From NCBI GenBank assembly GCA_963803155.1, contig CAWDMN010000051.1, forward strand, positions 62,001 to 126,000: a DNA stretch of 64,000 bases, written 5' to 3'. Of this stretch, positions 43,864 through 52,462 are shown one piece after another (positions within the stretch are counted from its first letter, which is position 1; each line of letters starts with the position of its first letter). The DNA comes from CAWDMN01 sp963803155 (GTDB taxonomy: Bacteria > Acidobacteriota > Terriglobia > Versatilivoradales > Versatilivoraceae). The notes below the pieces were generated by a model. It saw only the letters and a list, made by a program, of their open reading frames with translations, ran no database searches and was not told the origin of the DNA. Position numbers and translations under genes: made by a program.

Positions 43864-45669
43864 ATGACATTTTTCACAAACAGCAAATTCATTTTTGCTT
43901 TTCTCTTCCTTGTTGCGGTCTTCTGTATAGCCTCATGCCGCCCCAAAAATCCGGCGGGAGATTTGACTTCGTTAAAACAACGGTATCTGGATGGACTCTT
44001 TCAGGCCAAGCCGCACCTTGCCACTTTCATGGGAGATCATCGATTTGATGGACTATTGGCTGACTTATCCGCTGACGCCACACAAAAGCGCATCCAACAG
44101 TTGGAGCAACAAAAAAACAGTCTTTCTTCGCTCCTCAAAGAAAAACTCAATCTGGATGATCAAATCGATGCCTCGATCCTTTCGGATGGAATTAATTTGG
44201 AATTGCTCTATCTCAAAGAAATCAAGGAATGGCAATGGGATCCCCGGTTGCATGATTCTTTCCCTTACTACGACCCCCGCGAAATGGTGGCCAGCCGCAT
44301 CTCCGACATCCTGCACGGAGATTTTGCTCCCGTGGAAGAACGCATGCGGAGTCTGATAGGCCAGATGAAGGCGATGCCTGCATTTTTAAAACAAGTGGAA
44401 GGGCAACTGAAGAATCCCGCGAAGATTTATACTGAACAAGCAATTGAAGACAATAAAGGCCGGTTGACCCTATTCAAGGATGAAGTGCTCCCCTTCATCA
44501 GCCAGCCCTCTTTGCCGGCGTCCGCGAACCAAGAAGCACAATCTGCTTACAAGAGCGCTTATGCGGCACTTGAAGAGTTCCAGAAATTTCTGGAACAGGA
44601 GTTGCTGCCGCGAAGCACGGGGGACTGGCGTCTCGGCTCTGACCTGTATCATAAAAAGTTCCCCTTGGCCCTGCAGACCAATCTGGCTCCGGAAGCAGTT
44701 GTCCCGCGCGCTGAAATGGCCTTCAAGGTAGCCAAAGCGGAGTTGTTTCAAGCTGCTCAAGAATTATATAAAGAGTTGTTCCCAAGGAAAAAGCTTCCCG
44801 CTTCTTCTTCCGATCCCAGCCTGCAAAACCGCATCCTAAATGAAGTAAAAGCGGAGTTGTCCAAGGACCATCCCAAAGCTGCGGAATTGGTCGAAGCTCA
44901 TCGGCACAACCTGGATGATTTCCGAAAATTCATTGAAGAACATCATCTCCTGCAACTCCCATCCCCGGATACCCTGGTGGTTAAGGAAATGCCCCCTTTT
45001 AAACGGGGAGTTTCGGCCGCTGAGTATCTCGCACCGGGCGTTTTGGAAAAGAAAGACAAATGGCAGGCCACTTATTATGTCGATCCTATTGATCCTTCTT
45101 GGAGCTTAGAGAGAGTAGAATCGTACCTTCAGGGAAACAACACCTATGAAGTTCAGCTCACGGCGATGCATGAAGCCTATCCCGGCCATCACACCCAGTA
45201 TTCATACTCCAAACGCTCTTTGAACCCGCTGCGAGCCGTTTTATGGAATGCTCCCTTCGTGGAAGGTTGGGCCGTATACGGCGAAAATCTGATGACGAAG
45301 CTTGGTTATGGAAGAGATAAAAATCTCCGCTACCACTTTTTTGCCCGCCGCGGCGATATGATTGTCGCCACCAATGCAATCATCGACATCAAACTGCACA
45401 CTGGACAAATGACGGAAGCGGAGGCAGTCCGTTTTATGGTGGAACAGGGCTTTCAGGAACAAGCCCAGGCGGAAAAGAAATTGCGCCGGGCTCAATTGGA
45501 TACGACGCAGCTTTGCCAATATTTTCTGGGCTACGATGAAATCCTCTCATTGGAACGGGATTATCGGCTGCGGAAAAAGGAATCCTTTAACCAACAACAA
45601 TTCGATGAGGACCTGATTGGCCACGGATCCATTGCCGTGCGCTATCTCCGCCAATACCTCTTGAAATAA
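43864..45669 (+). CDS. DUF885 family lipoprotein, putative zinc-dependent hydrolase
   Basis: A 601-residue lipoprotein with lipobox IASC around residue 24 (FCIASCRPK). The body matches the DUF885 family: long helical domain, LTAMHEAYPGHHTQ with H436-E437...H442-H443, and EGWAVYGE with glutamate 467, which form a gluzincin-like metal site. The closing LIGHGSIAVRYLRQYLL is also typical. These proteins are predicted peptidases or hydrolases; no substrate is established. It is a single gene on the plus strand with long flanking spaces. Confidence 0.9.
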   Translation: MTFFTNSKFIFAFLFLVAVFCIASCRPKNPAGDLTSLKQRYLDGLFQAKPHLATFMGDHRFDGLLADLSADATQKRIQQLEQQKNSLSSLLKEKLNLDDQIDASILSDGINLELLYLKEIKEWQWDPRLHDSFPYYDPREMVASRISDILHGDFAPVEERMRSLIGQMKAMPAFLKQVEGQLKNPAKIYTEQAIEDNKGRLTLFKDEVLPFISQPSLPASANQEAQSAYKSAYAALEEFQKFLEQELLPRSTGDWRLGSDLYHKKFPLALQTNLAPEAVVPRAEMAFKVAKAELFQAAQELYKELFPRKKLPASSSDPSLQNRILNEVKAELSKDHPKAAELVEAHRHNLDDFRKFIEEHHLLQLPSPDTLVVKEMPPFKRGVSAAEYLAPGVLEKKDKWQATYYVDPIDPSWSLERVESYLQGNNTYEVQLTAMHEAYPGHHTQYSYSKRSLNPLRAVLWNAPFVEGWAVYGENLMTKLGYGRDKNLRYHFFARRGDMIVATNAIIDIKLHTGQMTEAEAVRFMVEQGFQEQAQAEKKLRRAQLDTTQLCQYFLGYDEILSLERDYRLRKKESFNQQQFDEDLIGHGSIAVRYLRQYLLK

Positions 45670-45971
45670 CCAAAATCGAGCTGCCTTTGCTGGCGCGCTT
45701 GAAATACCCATGATTCCCCACCTGATTCAAATGCACCACTGCGTGGTTCATTTGAATCAGCGGCTTGGGTAAGATTTTCCAACCCAATACCGAAGGTCTG
45801 TTTTCTCGTCTCATCCTTGTGCTGAATTATTTTCATAATTCTCCGCATTTCAATCAATTCACTCCATACCATTATCAGCCCCTGCATTCCCTTCTCCGCT
45901 TGGCCTTCCATTTGCTCTATCAGCCGTGTTAGTGATGTTGAAGTCAACTTCATCATAAGAGGAGAAAGGCC
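45670..45971. other. Intergenic region with a long hairpin
   Basis: About 300 bases with no gene. A long inverted repeat lies at 45722-45760. Further right an AT-rich leader precedes the secreted protein at 45972, which has the Shine-Dalgarno AAGAGGAGAAAGG at about 45957. Confidence 0.35.
45722..45760. repeat. Long near-perfect hairpin after the DUF885 gene
   Basis: CTGATTCAAATG (45722-45733) pairs with CATTTGAATCAG (45749-45760); inside, ACCAC pairs with GTGGT across a TGC loop, with one mismatch between. In all 17 of 18 pairs form. No T-run follows, so it is not a classic terminator; it may be an mRNA 3' stabiliser or an intergenic repeat. Confidence 0.6.
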
Positions 45972-46514
45972 ATGAACAAACAAATTATTCAAAGAATCGG
46001 ATTGATCACACTCGCGATTGGTTTGTCGAGCCTCAACCTCAGCGCGGAACCTGGGGACAAGTGGAAAAAGCATGACCGGGATGAATCTTATCGCTGGATG
46101 CATCATGAGAGGGATCACCGATGGAACGATAAGCATAATGAACGTTGGAGAGATTATCGGAGAGAAAGAGACCATCGGGATTACTACCGATCCTATGCCG
46201 CGCCGCGCCGGACTCAGGTGCAAATTTACTTCAATACGAATGACCGTCGTTACCTTTGTGATTATTATCGCGGCCACGACCGGCATTACTGGGCCAACCA
46301 CTATCCCGTCAACCTGCCTCCCGGACTGTATAAACAGCTGGTCCGGAATGGACATCTGCCGCCGGGAATTCAACGACATCTGGCCCCTTTTCCTTATGAG
46401 ATCGAGAGGCATTTGTGCCCTCTACCCAGAAATTACGTCAGATTCACGTTGGGCGGAAAGGGGTTGATTGTGGATGCTCAATTCAACATCGTAGATGTGA
46501 TGGATCTCTATTGA
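45972..46514 (+). CDS. Exported Arg/His/Asp-rich protein, RcnB-like in style
   Basis: A 180-residue exported protein. It has a signal peptide (IGLITLAIGLSSLNLSAEPG), a highly charged segment of residues 29-80 rich in arginine, histidine, aspartate and tryptophan (RWMHHERDHRWNDKHNERW), and a C-terminal part LPPGLYKQLVRNGHLPPGIQRHL plus FTLGGKGLIVDAQFNIVDV. The layout resembles RcnB-type periplasmic proteins, but the metal link is only inferred from composition. The very biased composition also leaves a long antisense frame open, which is not a gene. Confidence 0.7.
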   Translation: MNKQIIQRIGLITLAIGLSSLNLSAEPGDKWKKHDRDESYRWMHHERDHRWNDKHNERWRDYRRERDHRDYYRSYAAPRRTQVQIYFNTNDRRYLCDYYRGHDRHYWANHYPVNLPPGLYKQLVRNGHLPPGIQRHLAPFPYEIERHLCPLPRNYVRFTLGGKGLIVDAQFNIVDVMDLY

Positions 46515-46906
46515 CAAACTTGCCGGGAATTTTTGCGGAAGAAATGTGCGCGATCCTCATAAGGCAATTGAACATTGCAGTGGAGCCACTCATGCCAGCG
46601 TGGCTGGCATGGCAAGAGGATGAAAATTTATTCCCCCTTTGAAGGGGGATTTTCTGAGGAGACGCGCATGTGACTACTCTCAGCCGCATGGCAACACCAA
46701 GGTCGCCGGTTGGAGTCCACCTCCCACTTTATGTCTTCCCCCGCTTGACTTATCTCTCACTTTTATTGCACCCACATTGCCAAGCAACATTTGTTCTTGC
46801 CAGTCAGGTCAGGTATGATGAATGCAATTGCCGGAAGAATGGTTTTCAGCATAGGGAGCAAGAGTTTCCCGGCGAGCTTTGTTGTATGCCGATTTTGAGA
46901 AAAACC
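46515..46906. other. Intergenic region with two hairpins
   Basis: About 390 bases. A 9-bp perfect hairpin CATGCCAGC-GTG-GCTGGCATG lies at 46591-46611 and a terminator-like hairpin at 46632-46653. The region from 46670 onward is in frame with the phosphoribosyltransferase but has no protein-like signature, so it is not part of that gene. Confidence 0.35.
46632..46653 (+). terminator. Weak terminator-like hairpin
   Basis: TCCCCCTT (46632-46639) pairs with AAGGGGGA (46642-46649), leaving a very tight loop that would open to four bases, followed by TTTT. It lies 118 bases after the preceding stop. Confidence 0.4.
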
Positions 46907-47560
46907 ATGAACCATTACGTCAATCGGGCAGATGCCGGAGAAAAATTAGCCGAATTGATCAGGCCAATATCCTTGACTTCGCCTGTGCTCCTGGCCATTT
47001 CGCGAGGAGGAATCGCCGTTGCCACCAGTCTCGCCGCTGCGCTGGGATGGACCTTTCAAGTATTGCTGCTCCGACCTTTGGCCTTGCCTTATCATTCGGA
47101 AGATCCTTTTGGATGCATCGACTCGCGTGGAGAACTGTATTTAAACCAGGCTCTGGTGGGCCAGTTGAGGGTTACTCCCGCTCAAATCCGCCATTTCGCC
47201 CGCCAAGAACTGGCGGCATTGGAAAAAGATCTGGAGCGGTGGAAAATCGACTTCCCTTCTCGGTTGGATGAACAAACTCCGATTCTCGTGGACGAAGGGA
47301 TGCACACCGGGTGGACCATGTATAGCGGCGTTTCCGCGGCCCGACAACTCGGAGCAAAAAAAATATTGGCGGCTTGCCCAGTGAGCCACCGGCGTGCGGT
47401 TGACTTCTTGAAAGCTCATTGTGACAACGTAATCTGCCCAGCCATTTCAAATCTCGCTCTCTTCTCCATCGATCGTTTTTATGAAGACTATACGCCAATC
47501 AGCGACAACAAAATCTCCGAATTGCTGGCAAAAAAACAGCCTCTGAAGATCTTTGCCTGA
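46907..47560 (+). CDS. Phosphoribosyltransferase-domain protein
   Basis: A 217-residue PRTase-fold protein. The family core is visible: PVLLAISRGGIAVATSLAAALGW (the PP loop region, residues about 24-45), LLLRPLALPYHSEDPFGCI, and the PRPP-binding strand ILVDEGMHTGWTMYSGVSAARQLGAKKI near 140. In that strand the second acidic residue is glutamate and the following TG is THTGW-like, a variant of the usual VDDGxATG. The DUF-type PRTases with SRGG...VA are often found as free-standing genes. An ATG at 46886 is an alternative start. Substrate unknown. Confidence 0.75.
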   Translation: MNHYVNRADAGEKLAELIRPISLTSPVLLAISRGGIAVATSLAAALGWTFQVLLLRPLALPYHSEDPFGCIDSRGELYLNQALVGQLRVTPAQIRHFARQELAALEKDLERWKIDFPSRLDEQTPILVDEGMHTGWTMYSGVSAARQLGAKKILAACPVSHRRAVDFLKAHCDNVICPAISNLALFSIDRFYEDYTPISDNKISELLAKKQPLKIFA

Positions 47561-47688
47561 GCATTGCCGTCGGCAAATATGAAAACGAGCATGCCGGCTT
47601 GAGTGGAGCAGAGTCCCTTTGAACATCTCCACCACTGGAGCCACACCTCAAGTGCGCCCGCGAGAACTGACCTTCCGCGTTTTTTTTC

Positions 47689-47716
47689 TTGACATCTCGT
47701 TGTCAGAATTTATAAT
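47689..47716 (+). promoter_or_regulatory. Consensus sigma-70 promoter of the arginine operon
   Basis: Perfect TTGACA at 47689-47694 and perfect TATAAT at 47711-47716 with a 16-base spacer. Transcription should begin near 47723, about 28 bases before the argR start codon. Confidence 0.85.
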
Positions 47717-47724
47717 TATTCATT
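47707..47724 (+). promoter_or_regulatory. ARG-box-like operator overlapping the -10 box
   Basis: The 18-base window AATTTATAATTATTCATT matches the ArgR consensus TGAAT-n4-ATTCA on the right half exactly and on the left half three of five positions, with an all A/T centre. It covers the TATAAT box. Binding of ArgR here would block transcription. Confidence 0.5.
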
Positions 47725-47750
47725 TTTTCGCATATTTATGCGGAGTCCAC

Positions 47751-48203
47751 ATGGAAAAGCAGCGCCGGCGTCAACGGATAATAAAATTGGTTCATGAGAA
47801 GTCGATTGCCAGCCAGCAGGAGCTGGCGTCATTTCTGGAACGGGATGGGCATCCCGTCACTCAAGCCACGCTCTCGCGCGATTTGCGCGAACTGAATTTG
47901 GTCAAGACGGCTCGAGGTTATCGTCTCCCCTCTGATTTGAATCAGGCGCGGCCTGGAGGAAACAACCTCCGGCAATCGATTGGCCAATACATGGTGCTTG
48001 CCAATGTCGCCAACAACTTGGTGGTTGTTAAAACACACCCGGGCACTGCTTCTCCGCTGGCGATCAGCCTGGACTCGATGGGATGGGGAGAAATTGTGGG
48101 TACCGTGGCCGGTGATGACACTGTTTTGGTGGTCACTCCCACGCCGCAATCCGCGCGGGCCGTGCAACGCCGCCTCATGGATTTGGCAGGAAGCGAGGAG
48201 TAG
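47751..48203 (+). CDS. argR: Arginine repressor
   Basis: A 150-residue arginine-dependent DNA-binding regulator. The N-terminal winged helix-turn-helix includes ASQQELASFLERDGHPVTQATLSRDLREL. The C-terminal hexamerisation and arginine-binding domain includes GTASPLAISLDSMGWGEIVGTVAGDDTVLVV, with GDDT corresponding to the arginine-contacting motif. The ATG at 47751 has GGAG five bases upstream; the in-frame extension to 47619 lies in the promoter and is rejected. It heads the arginine operon and probably represses it together with itself. Confidence 0.95.
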   Translation: MEKQRRRQRIIKLVHEKSIASQQELASFLERDGHPVTQATLSRDLRELNLVKTARGYRLPSDLNQARPGGNNLRQSIGQYMVLANVANNLVVVKTHPGTASPLAISLDSMGWGEIVGTVAGDDTVLVVTPTPQSARAVQRRLMDLAGSEE

Positions 48204-48281
48204 CAAACGGCGGCTCTGTAGTTGCGGAAAACAGGCTGGCAGGATAAACTGCCCCACTGACTTTATGAAGAGGAAGACGAA

Positions 48282-49319
48282 ATGTCTATTAAACATAGCG
48301 TGGCCATCATCGGATCCACTGGATATTCAGGCGCGGAAATCATTCATCTATTGCTTTCTCACCCGGAAATAAACATTGCGGCGCTGATGACCGCCAATGT
48401 GGAACGCAAAGGGGCCAAAGCGCAAAAGTACAGTGAAGCTGTTCCCTCTTTTCGAAACCGCTGTGAGATTGAAATCGAACCGTTTGACATCGAAAAACTG
48501 GTCCGGCTCGGTGTTGGACTAGTGTTTCTGCCAACTCCCAATGAGACTTCCCATGAACTGGTTCCGCAACTATTGGCGAGGAATTTGAAAGTCGTCGATC
48601 TGAGCGGCGCTTATCGCCTAAAAGACGCGGCGCTCTATCCGAAATGGTATGGATTTGAGCATCTCCATGCCGATCTTTTGCGGGAATCCGTCTACGGGTT
48701 GACTGAAATCAATCGAGCTCAGATTCGCAACTCGCGGATTCTCGCGAATCCCGGCTGCTATCCAACCTCGATACTGCTGCCTCTAATTCCCTTAATGCGC
48801 CGCGGAATCATCGAGGAGGGTAGTGAAATTATTTGCGATTCCAAGTCAGGAGCCAGCGGCGCCGGAAAAACTCCCACCGCCGGCACTCACTTCGCAGAAG
48901 TCGCCGGGAGCTTCAAAGCTTATAACGTTTTGAGACACCGGCATGCTCCGGAAATCTGGCAGGAATTGGAAAATTCCAGATTGATCTTCACGCCTCATCT
49001 CCTGCCGATCGATCGCGGAATTTTGTCGACGATTTACGTAAAAATTCCCGCCGGGATTACAGAATCCGCGGTTACGGATTGCTTTGCCAAAATCTATGGG
49101 GATGAGCCTTTGATCCGGCTTTACCCGGCGGGGACGTTTCCGGAAATCAAATATGTCGCCCATTCCAGTTATTGTGACATCGGCTGGAAGCTCGATTTGG
49201 AGCACCGGCTTTTGATCGTCATTTCAGCCATTGACAACTTGGGCAAGGGAGCCGCTTCTCAAGCAATCCAGAACATGAATATCATGCTGGGTCTTGAGGA
49301 AACAGCAGGATTGCTCTGA
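48282..49319 (+). CDS. argC: N-acetyl-gamma-glutamyl-phosphate reductase
   Basis: Third enzyme of arginine synthesis, reducing N-acetylglutamyl phosphate. The 345-residue protein has a GSTGYSGAEIIHLL nucleotide-binding start, LPTPNETSHELVP, and the active-site cysteine 159 in NPGCYPTS. SKSGASGAGKTPTAGTHFAEV and the C-terminal DNLGKGAASQAIQNMNIMLG complete the family pattern. The gene follows argR by 78 bases. It has a normal length and all catalytic residues. Confidence 0.97.
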   Translation: MSIKHSVAIIGSTGYSGAEIIHLLLSHPEINIAALMTANVERKGAKAQKYSEAVPSFRNRCEIEIEPFDIEKLVRLGVGLVFLPTPNETSHELVPQLLARNLKVVDLSGAYRLKDAALYPKWYGFEHLHADLLRESVYGLTEINRAQIRNSRILANPGCYPTSILLPLIPLMRRGIIEEGSEIICDSKSGASGAGKTPTAGTHFAEVAGSFKAYNVLRHRHAPEIWQELENSRLIFTPHLLPIDRGILSTIYVKIPAGITESAVTDCFAKIYGDEPLIRLYPAGTFPEIKYVAHSSYCDIGWKLDLEHRLLIVISAIDNLGKGAASQAIQNMNIMLGLEETAGLL

Positions 49320-49370
49320 TGAATTGCCCGTTGAGGGAAAAGCCAAATTATACCCGAGGGAGGCGCAGAA

Positions 49371-50159
49371 TTGAGAGTTGTAGCCAAGCTGGGTGGAGCA
49401 TTATTAACGAATGCGGAATTATTGCATGATATCGTATCGCAGCTGATTACCGTCAGACAGCAGGGGCATGAATTGATTCTGGTCCACGGCGGCGGCCGGC
49501 AGATCAAGCAATACTTGGAATTATTGAAGATTCCCAGCCAATTCCATAATGGCCTTCGAGTCACCGATGCGGCCACGATGGATGTGGTTCAAATGGTTCT
49601 GACCGGCTTGGTCAATAAACAAATGGTGGCTTCCTTTGCCGCCCAAGGACAGCCCTCCGTAGGCTTGTGTGGCGGAGACGGCGCCAGTTTCATCGCCAGG
49701 AAATTCCAGGACCCGTCATTCCCGGATTTCGATTATGGTTTTGTGGGGGAGATTCATGAAGGTGAATCCAGGTTGGCGGACCTGTTGGTTCAAAACGGAT
49801 TTATCCCGGTAATTGCCTGCATCGGCATGGATCACGCGGGACAATATTACAATGTCAACGCCGATGAAATGGCCTCGGCGGTCGCAGTCTTTTGCCGGGC
49901 CGAAAGACTGCTCTTTTTGACGGACGTGCCTGGAATTTATGATTCTGAAAAAAAAGTCCTCTCCCGACTGACTCGCCATCAAGTCGCGGAATTGCGGGAA
50001 GCCGGAATTATCTCTGAGGGCATGCTTCCCAAGACCCGTGCCTGTGAGCGGGCATTGGATCACGGACTACGGCAAATCAACATTCTGGGCGGTCGGGAGC
50101 CTCGCGGAGTTCTTCGCGTTCTGATCGAAGGAGAAAAGATTGGAACCACTATCTTGTAG
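49371..50159 (+). CDS. argB: Acetylglutamate kinase
   Basis: Phosphorylates N-acetylglutamate. The 262-residue amino-acid kinase fold shows KLGGALL near the start, LVHGGGRQIKQYLE, GLVNKQMVAS, GLCGGDGASF, PVIACIG, NVNADEMASAVAV and LLFLTDVPGIYD. It is slightly shorter than many ArgB enzymes at the N-terminus, as expected for the arginine-insensitive type, although feedback cannot be judged. The start codon is TTG at 49371, with GGGAGG about seven bases upstream. Confidence 0.95.
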   Translation: MRVVAKLGGALLTNAELLHDIVSQLITVRQQGHELILVHGGGRQIKQYLELLKIPSQFHNGLRVTDAATMDVVQMVLTGLVNKQMVASFAAQGQPSVGLCGGDGASFIARKFQDPSFPDFDYGFVGEIHEGESRLADLLVQNGFIPVIACIGMDHAGQYYNVNADEMASAVAVFCRAERLLFLTDVPGIYDSEKKVLSRLTRHQVAELREAGIISEGMLPKTRACERALDHGLRQINILGGREPRGVLRVLIEGEKIGTTIL

Positions 50160-50244
50160 TTTTATCAGTTCTGGTACCTAACCAAATTTTGCAGGTTCCC
50201 CGCTCATGGCAACGAGGACCGAGTAAAGGAAAAGGATTGGGCGT

Positions 50245-51480
50245 ATGCAATTAAACAGTGTAGTTGAGTCGGAAACACGGTATCTATTGAGCAATTATAA
50301 GCGGTTCCCCTTGCTGGTGGATAAGGGGCGTGGCTGCATCGTCTATGACTATGCGGGAAAAAGGTACTTAGATTTGCTCGCGGGGATCGCAGTCAATGCT
50401 CTGGGATACAATCATCCACGGATTAACAATATCATCCGCAAACAAATCAAAAAGACTATTCATGTCTGCAACCTTTTCTATCATCCCTACCAGTCTCAAT
50501 TGGCGAAGCGTTTGGTGGAATTGGCTGGACTCGACAAGGCATTTTTCTGCAATAGCGGCGCGGAAGCCAATGAAGCCGCCTTCAAACTGGCCCGCGGATA
50601 TGCCTACAAAAATTTCCCCGGCCAGGAAAAATATGAAATTTTGACTCTGGAAAACGCTTTTCATGGCCGGACATACGGCGCTCTATCCGCTACGTCCAAC
50701 GAAAAGTACCGCCGCCCCTTCGCTCCGCTGGTTCCAGGCTTCACCTTTGTCAAACCGAATGACGAGGAAGATCTGCGCCAAAAATTTACGGGCCGGGTTA
50801 GTGCCTTGATTCTGGAGCCGATTCAGGGGGAGGGTGGAATTAACGAATGCTCCCGGGAGTTCCTGGCCACGGCTCGCCAGCTTTGCGATCAACACCAGGC
50901 TCTACTGATTTTTGATGAGGTGCAGTGCGGAATTGGACGGACGGGCCGGTACTTCTATTTTCAAAAATACGGCATAAAGCCAGACATCCTCACTCTGGCT
51001 AAGCCGATCGCCTTGGGCCTTCCGCTTGGCGCGCTGTTGACCACGGACAACATTGCTCCCACTTTCGGTCCGGGGGACCACGGCACGACTTTTGGAGGAG
51101 GCCCTCTAACCTGTCGAATCGGAATTGAATTCCTGAAAATTATGGAAGAGGAAAAACTGCTGGATAATATCCGGGCGACCGGCGAATTTTTCAAGCAGAA
51201 ACTCCAGGAGCTGAAGCAAAAGCATGATTTTCTATTGGATATCCGCGGCGAGGGATTGATGCTGGGGGCAGAGCTTGCCTTCCCAGGGCGCGAAGTCGTG
51301 AATCGTTGCCTGGAGGCCGGCTTCATTATTAATTGCACTCACGATACGGTGTTGCGTTTTCTTCCCCCGTATACTATTTCAAAAAGAGAAATTGCCAAAT
51401 TTATTAAAGCCCTTGATAAGATTCTGGCCGGCTTTTCGGCATCAACCAACGCATCGAATCCCACTCCACATCCCGCATAA
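50245..51480 (+). CDS. argD: Acetylornithine aminotransferase
   Basis: PLP-dependent transaminase making N-acetylornithine, and possibly succinyldiaminopimelate in lysine synthesis. The 411-residue class III enzyme has DLLAGIAVNALGYNHP, FFCNSGAEANEAAFKLAR, ENAFHGRTYGALSATS, EPIQGEGGI, LIFDEVQCGIGRTGR and the PLP lysine 253 in LTLAKPIALGLPLGA. The lysine context is a little unusual (AKPIALG rather than AKGLGGG). It begins 85 bases after argB. Confidence 0.95.
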   Translation: MQLNSVVESETRYLLSNYKRFPLLVDKGRGCIVYDYAGKRYLDLLAGIAVNALGYNHPRINNIIRKQIKKTIHVCNLFYHPYQSQLAKRLVELAGLDKAFFCNSGAEANEAAFKLARGYAYKNFPGQEKYEILTLENAFHGRTYGALSATSNEKYRRPFAPLVPGFTFVKPNDEEDLRQKFTGRVSALILEPIQGEGGINECSREFLATARQLCDQHQALLIFDEVQCGIGRTGRYFYFQKYGIKPDILTLAKPIALGLPLGALLTTDNIAPTFGPGDHGTTFGGGPLTCRIGIEFLKIMEEEKLLDNIRATGEFFKQKLQELKQKHDFLLDIRGEGLMLGAELAFPGREVVNRCLEAGFIINCTHDTVLRFLPPYTISKREIAKFIKALDKILAGFSASTNASNPTPHPA

Positions 51481-51492
51481 GGAGAAACATCC

Positions 51493-52431
51493 ATGGCCCT
51501 GAACAGGAAAAAATTGAGTGTGAAGGACCTGATTTCGATTCAGTATCTGACGGTTGACGATATCTACAATATCTTCGACACGGCCCGGGAGATCAAGAAA
51601 AATCCCCGTGATTTTGCCCATGCTTTGGATGGAAAAATTGTGGCACTCATTTTTGAGAAGCCTTCTCTTCGCACCCGAGTGACCTTTGATGTGGGGATGA
51701 AGAGCATGGGTGGGGAAGTGATCTTTCTCGACCATACCGGCACCAAGCTGGGGGAGCGGGAATCAATCCGCGATACCGCGAAAAATCTGGAGCGTTGGCT
51801 CCATGGAATTGTGGCGCGGACCTACAAGAACCGTTCGGTCGTCGAACTGGCGGAGCACGCCAACATCCCGGTGGTGAATGGATTGACCGATATGTTGCAT
51901 CCCTGTCAGGGATTGACGGACTATTTTACCGTCCTTGAAAAATTCGGACACCTGAAAGGGATCAAATTTGGTTTCGTAGGTGATGGGAACAATACCTGCC
52001 ACTCCTTGATTTTTGGCGCCTCCAAATTGGGAATCAATCTTTGGATCGCCAATCCGGAAGGATACGAACCCAACCATCGGGTGATCAGCGAAGCTGAAAA
52101 ATATGCGCGGGAGACCGGCGCCGAAATTCACATCATCAACGATCCGGTGGAAGCGGTAAAGGACGCCAATGTGGTGTATACCGATGTTTGGGCCAGCATG
52201 GGTCAAGAAGCTGAGACTGAAGACCGGGCCGGGGTCTTTGCCGACTTTCAGGTGGATAGCAAATTGATGGCCCATGCCCGCCCCGATGCGGTGTTCATGC
52301 ATTGCCTGCCCGCCCACCGCGGTTATGAAGTGGCTCCCAGTGTCATCGACTCTCCGCAATCCATCGTATATGATGAAGCGGAAAACCGGCTGCATGTGCA
52401 GAAAGCCATTCTCTATCTGCTGCTGTCCTAA
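51493..52431 (+). CDS. argF: Ornithine carbamoyltransferase
   Basis: Forms citrulline from ornithine and carbamoyl phosphate. The 312-residue protein has the carbamoyl-phosphate motif as FEKPSLRTRVTF (where many have STRTR), HPCQGLTDYFT, FVGDGNNTCHSLI, TDVWASMGQE and the C-terminal MHCLPAHRGYEV with the catalytic cysteine. HCLPAHRG places it as OTCase rather than aspartate carbamoyltransferase. It begins 12 bases after argD. Confidence 0.96.
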   Translation: MALNRKKLSVKDLISIQYLTVDDIYNIFDTAREIKKNPRDFAHALDGKIVALIFEKPSLRTRVTFDVGMKSMGGEVIFLDHTGTKLGERESIRDTAKNLERWLHGIVARTYKNRSVVELAEHANIPVVNGLTDMLHPCQGLTDYFTVLEKFGHLKGIKFGFVGDGNNTCHSLIFGASKLGINLWIANPEGYEPNHRVISEAEKYARETGAEIHIINDPVEAVKDANVVYTDVWASMGQEAETEDRAGVFADFQVDSKLMAHARPDAVFMHCLPAHRGYEVAPSVIDSPQSIVYDEAENRLHVQKAILYLLLS

Positions 52432-52462
52432 GATAAGCGCAATCCCAGAAAGGATTTTCGAT

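Noticed and set aside
45642..46412. Open frame of 256 codons on the minus strand
   Set aside because: It overlaps the charged exported protein on the plus strand; the hydrophobic product is the complement of Arg/Asp/His-rich codons.
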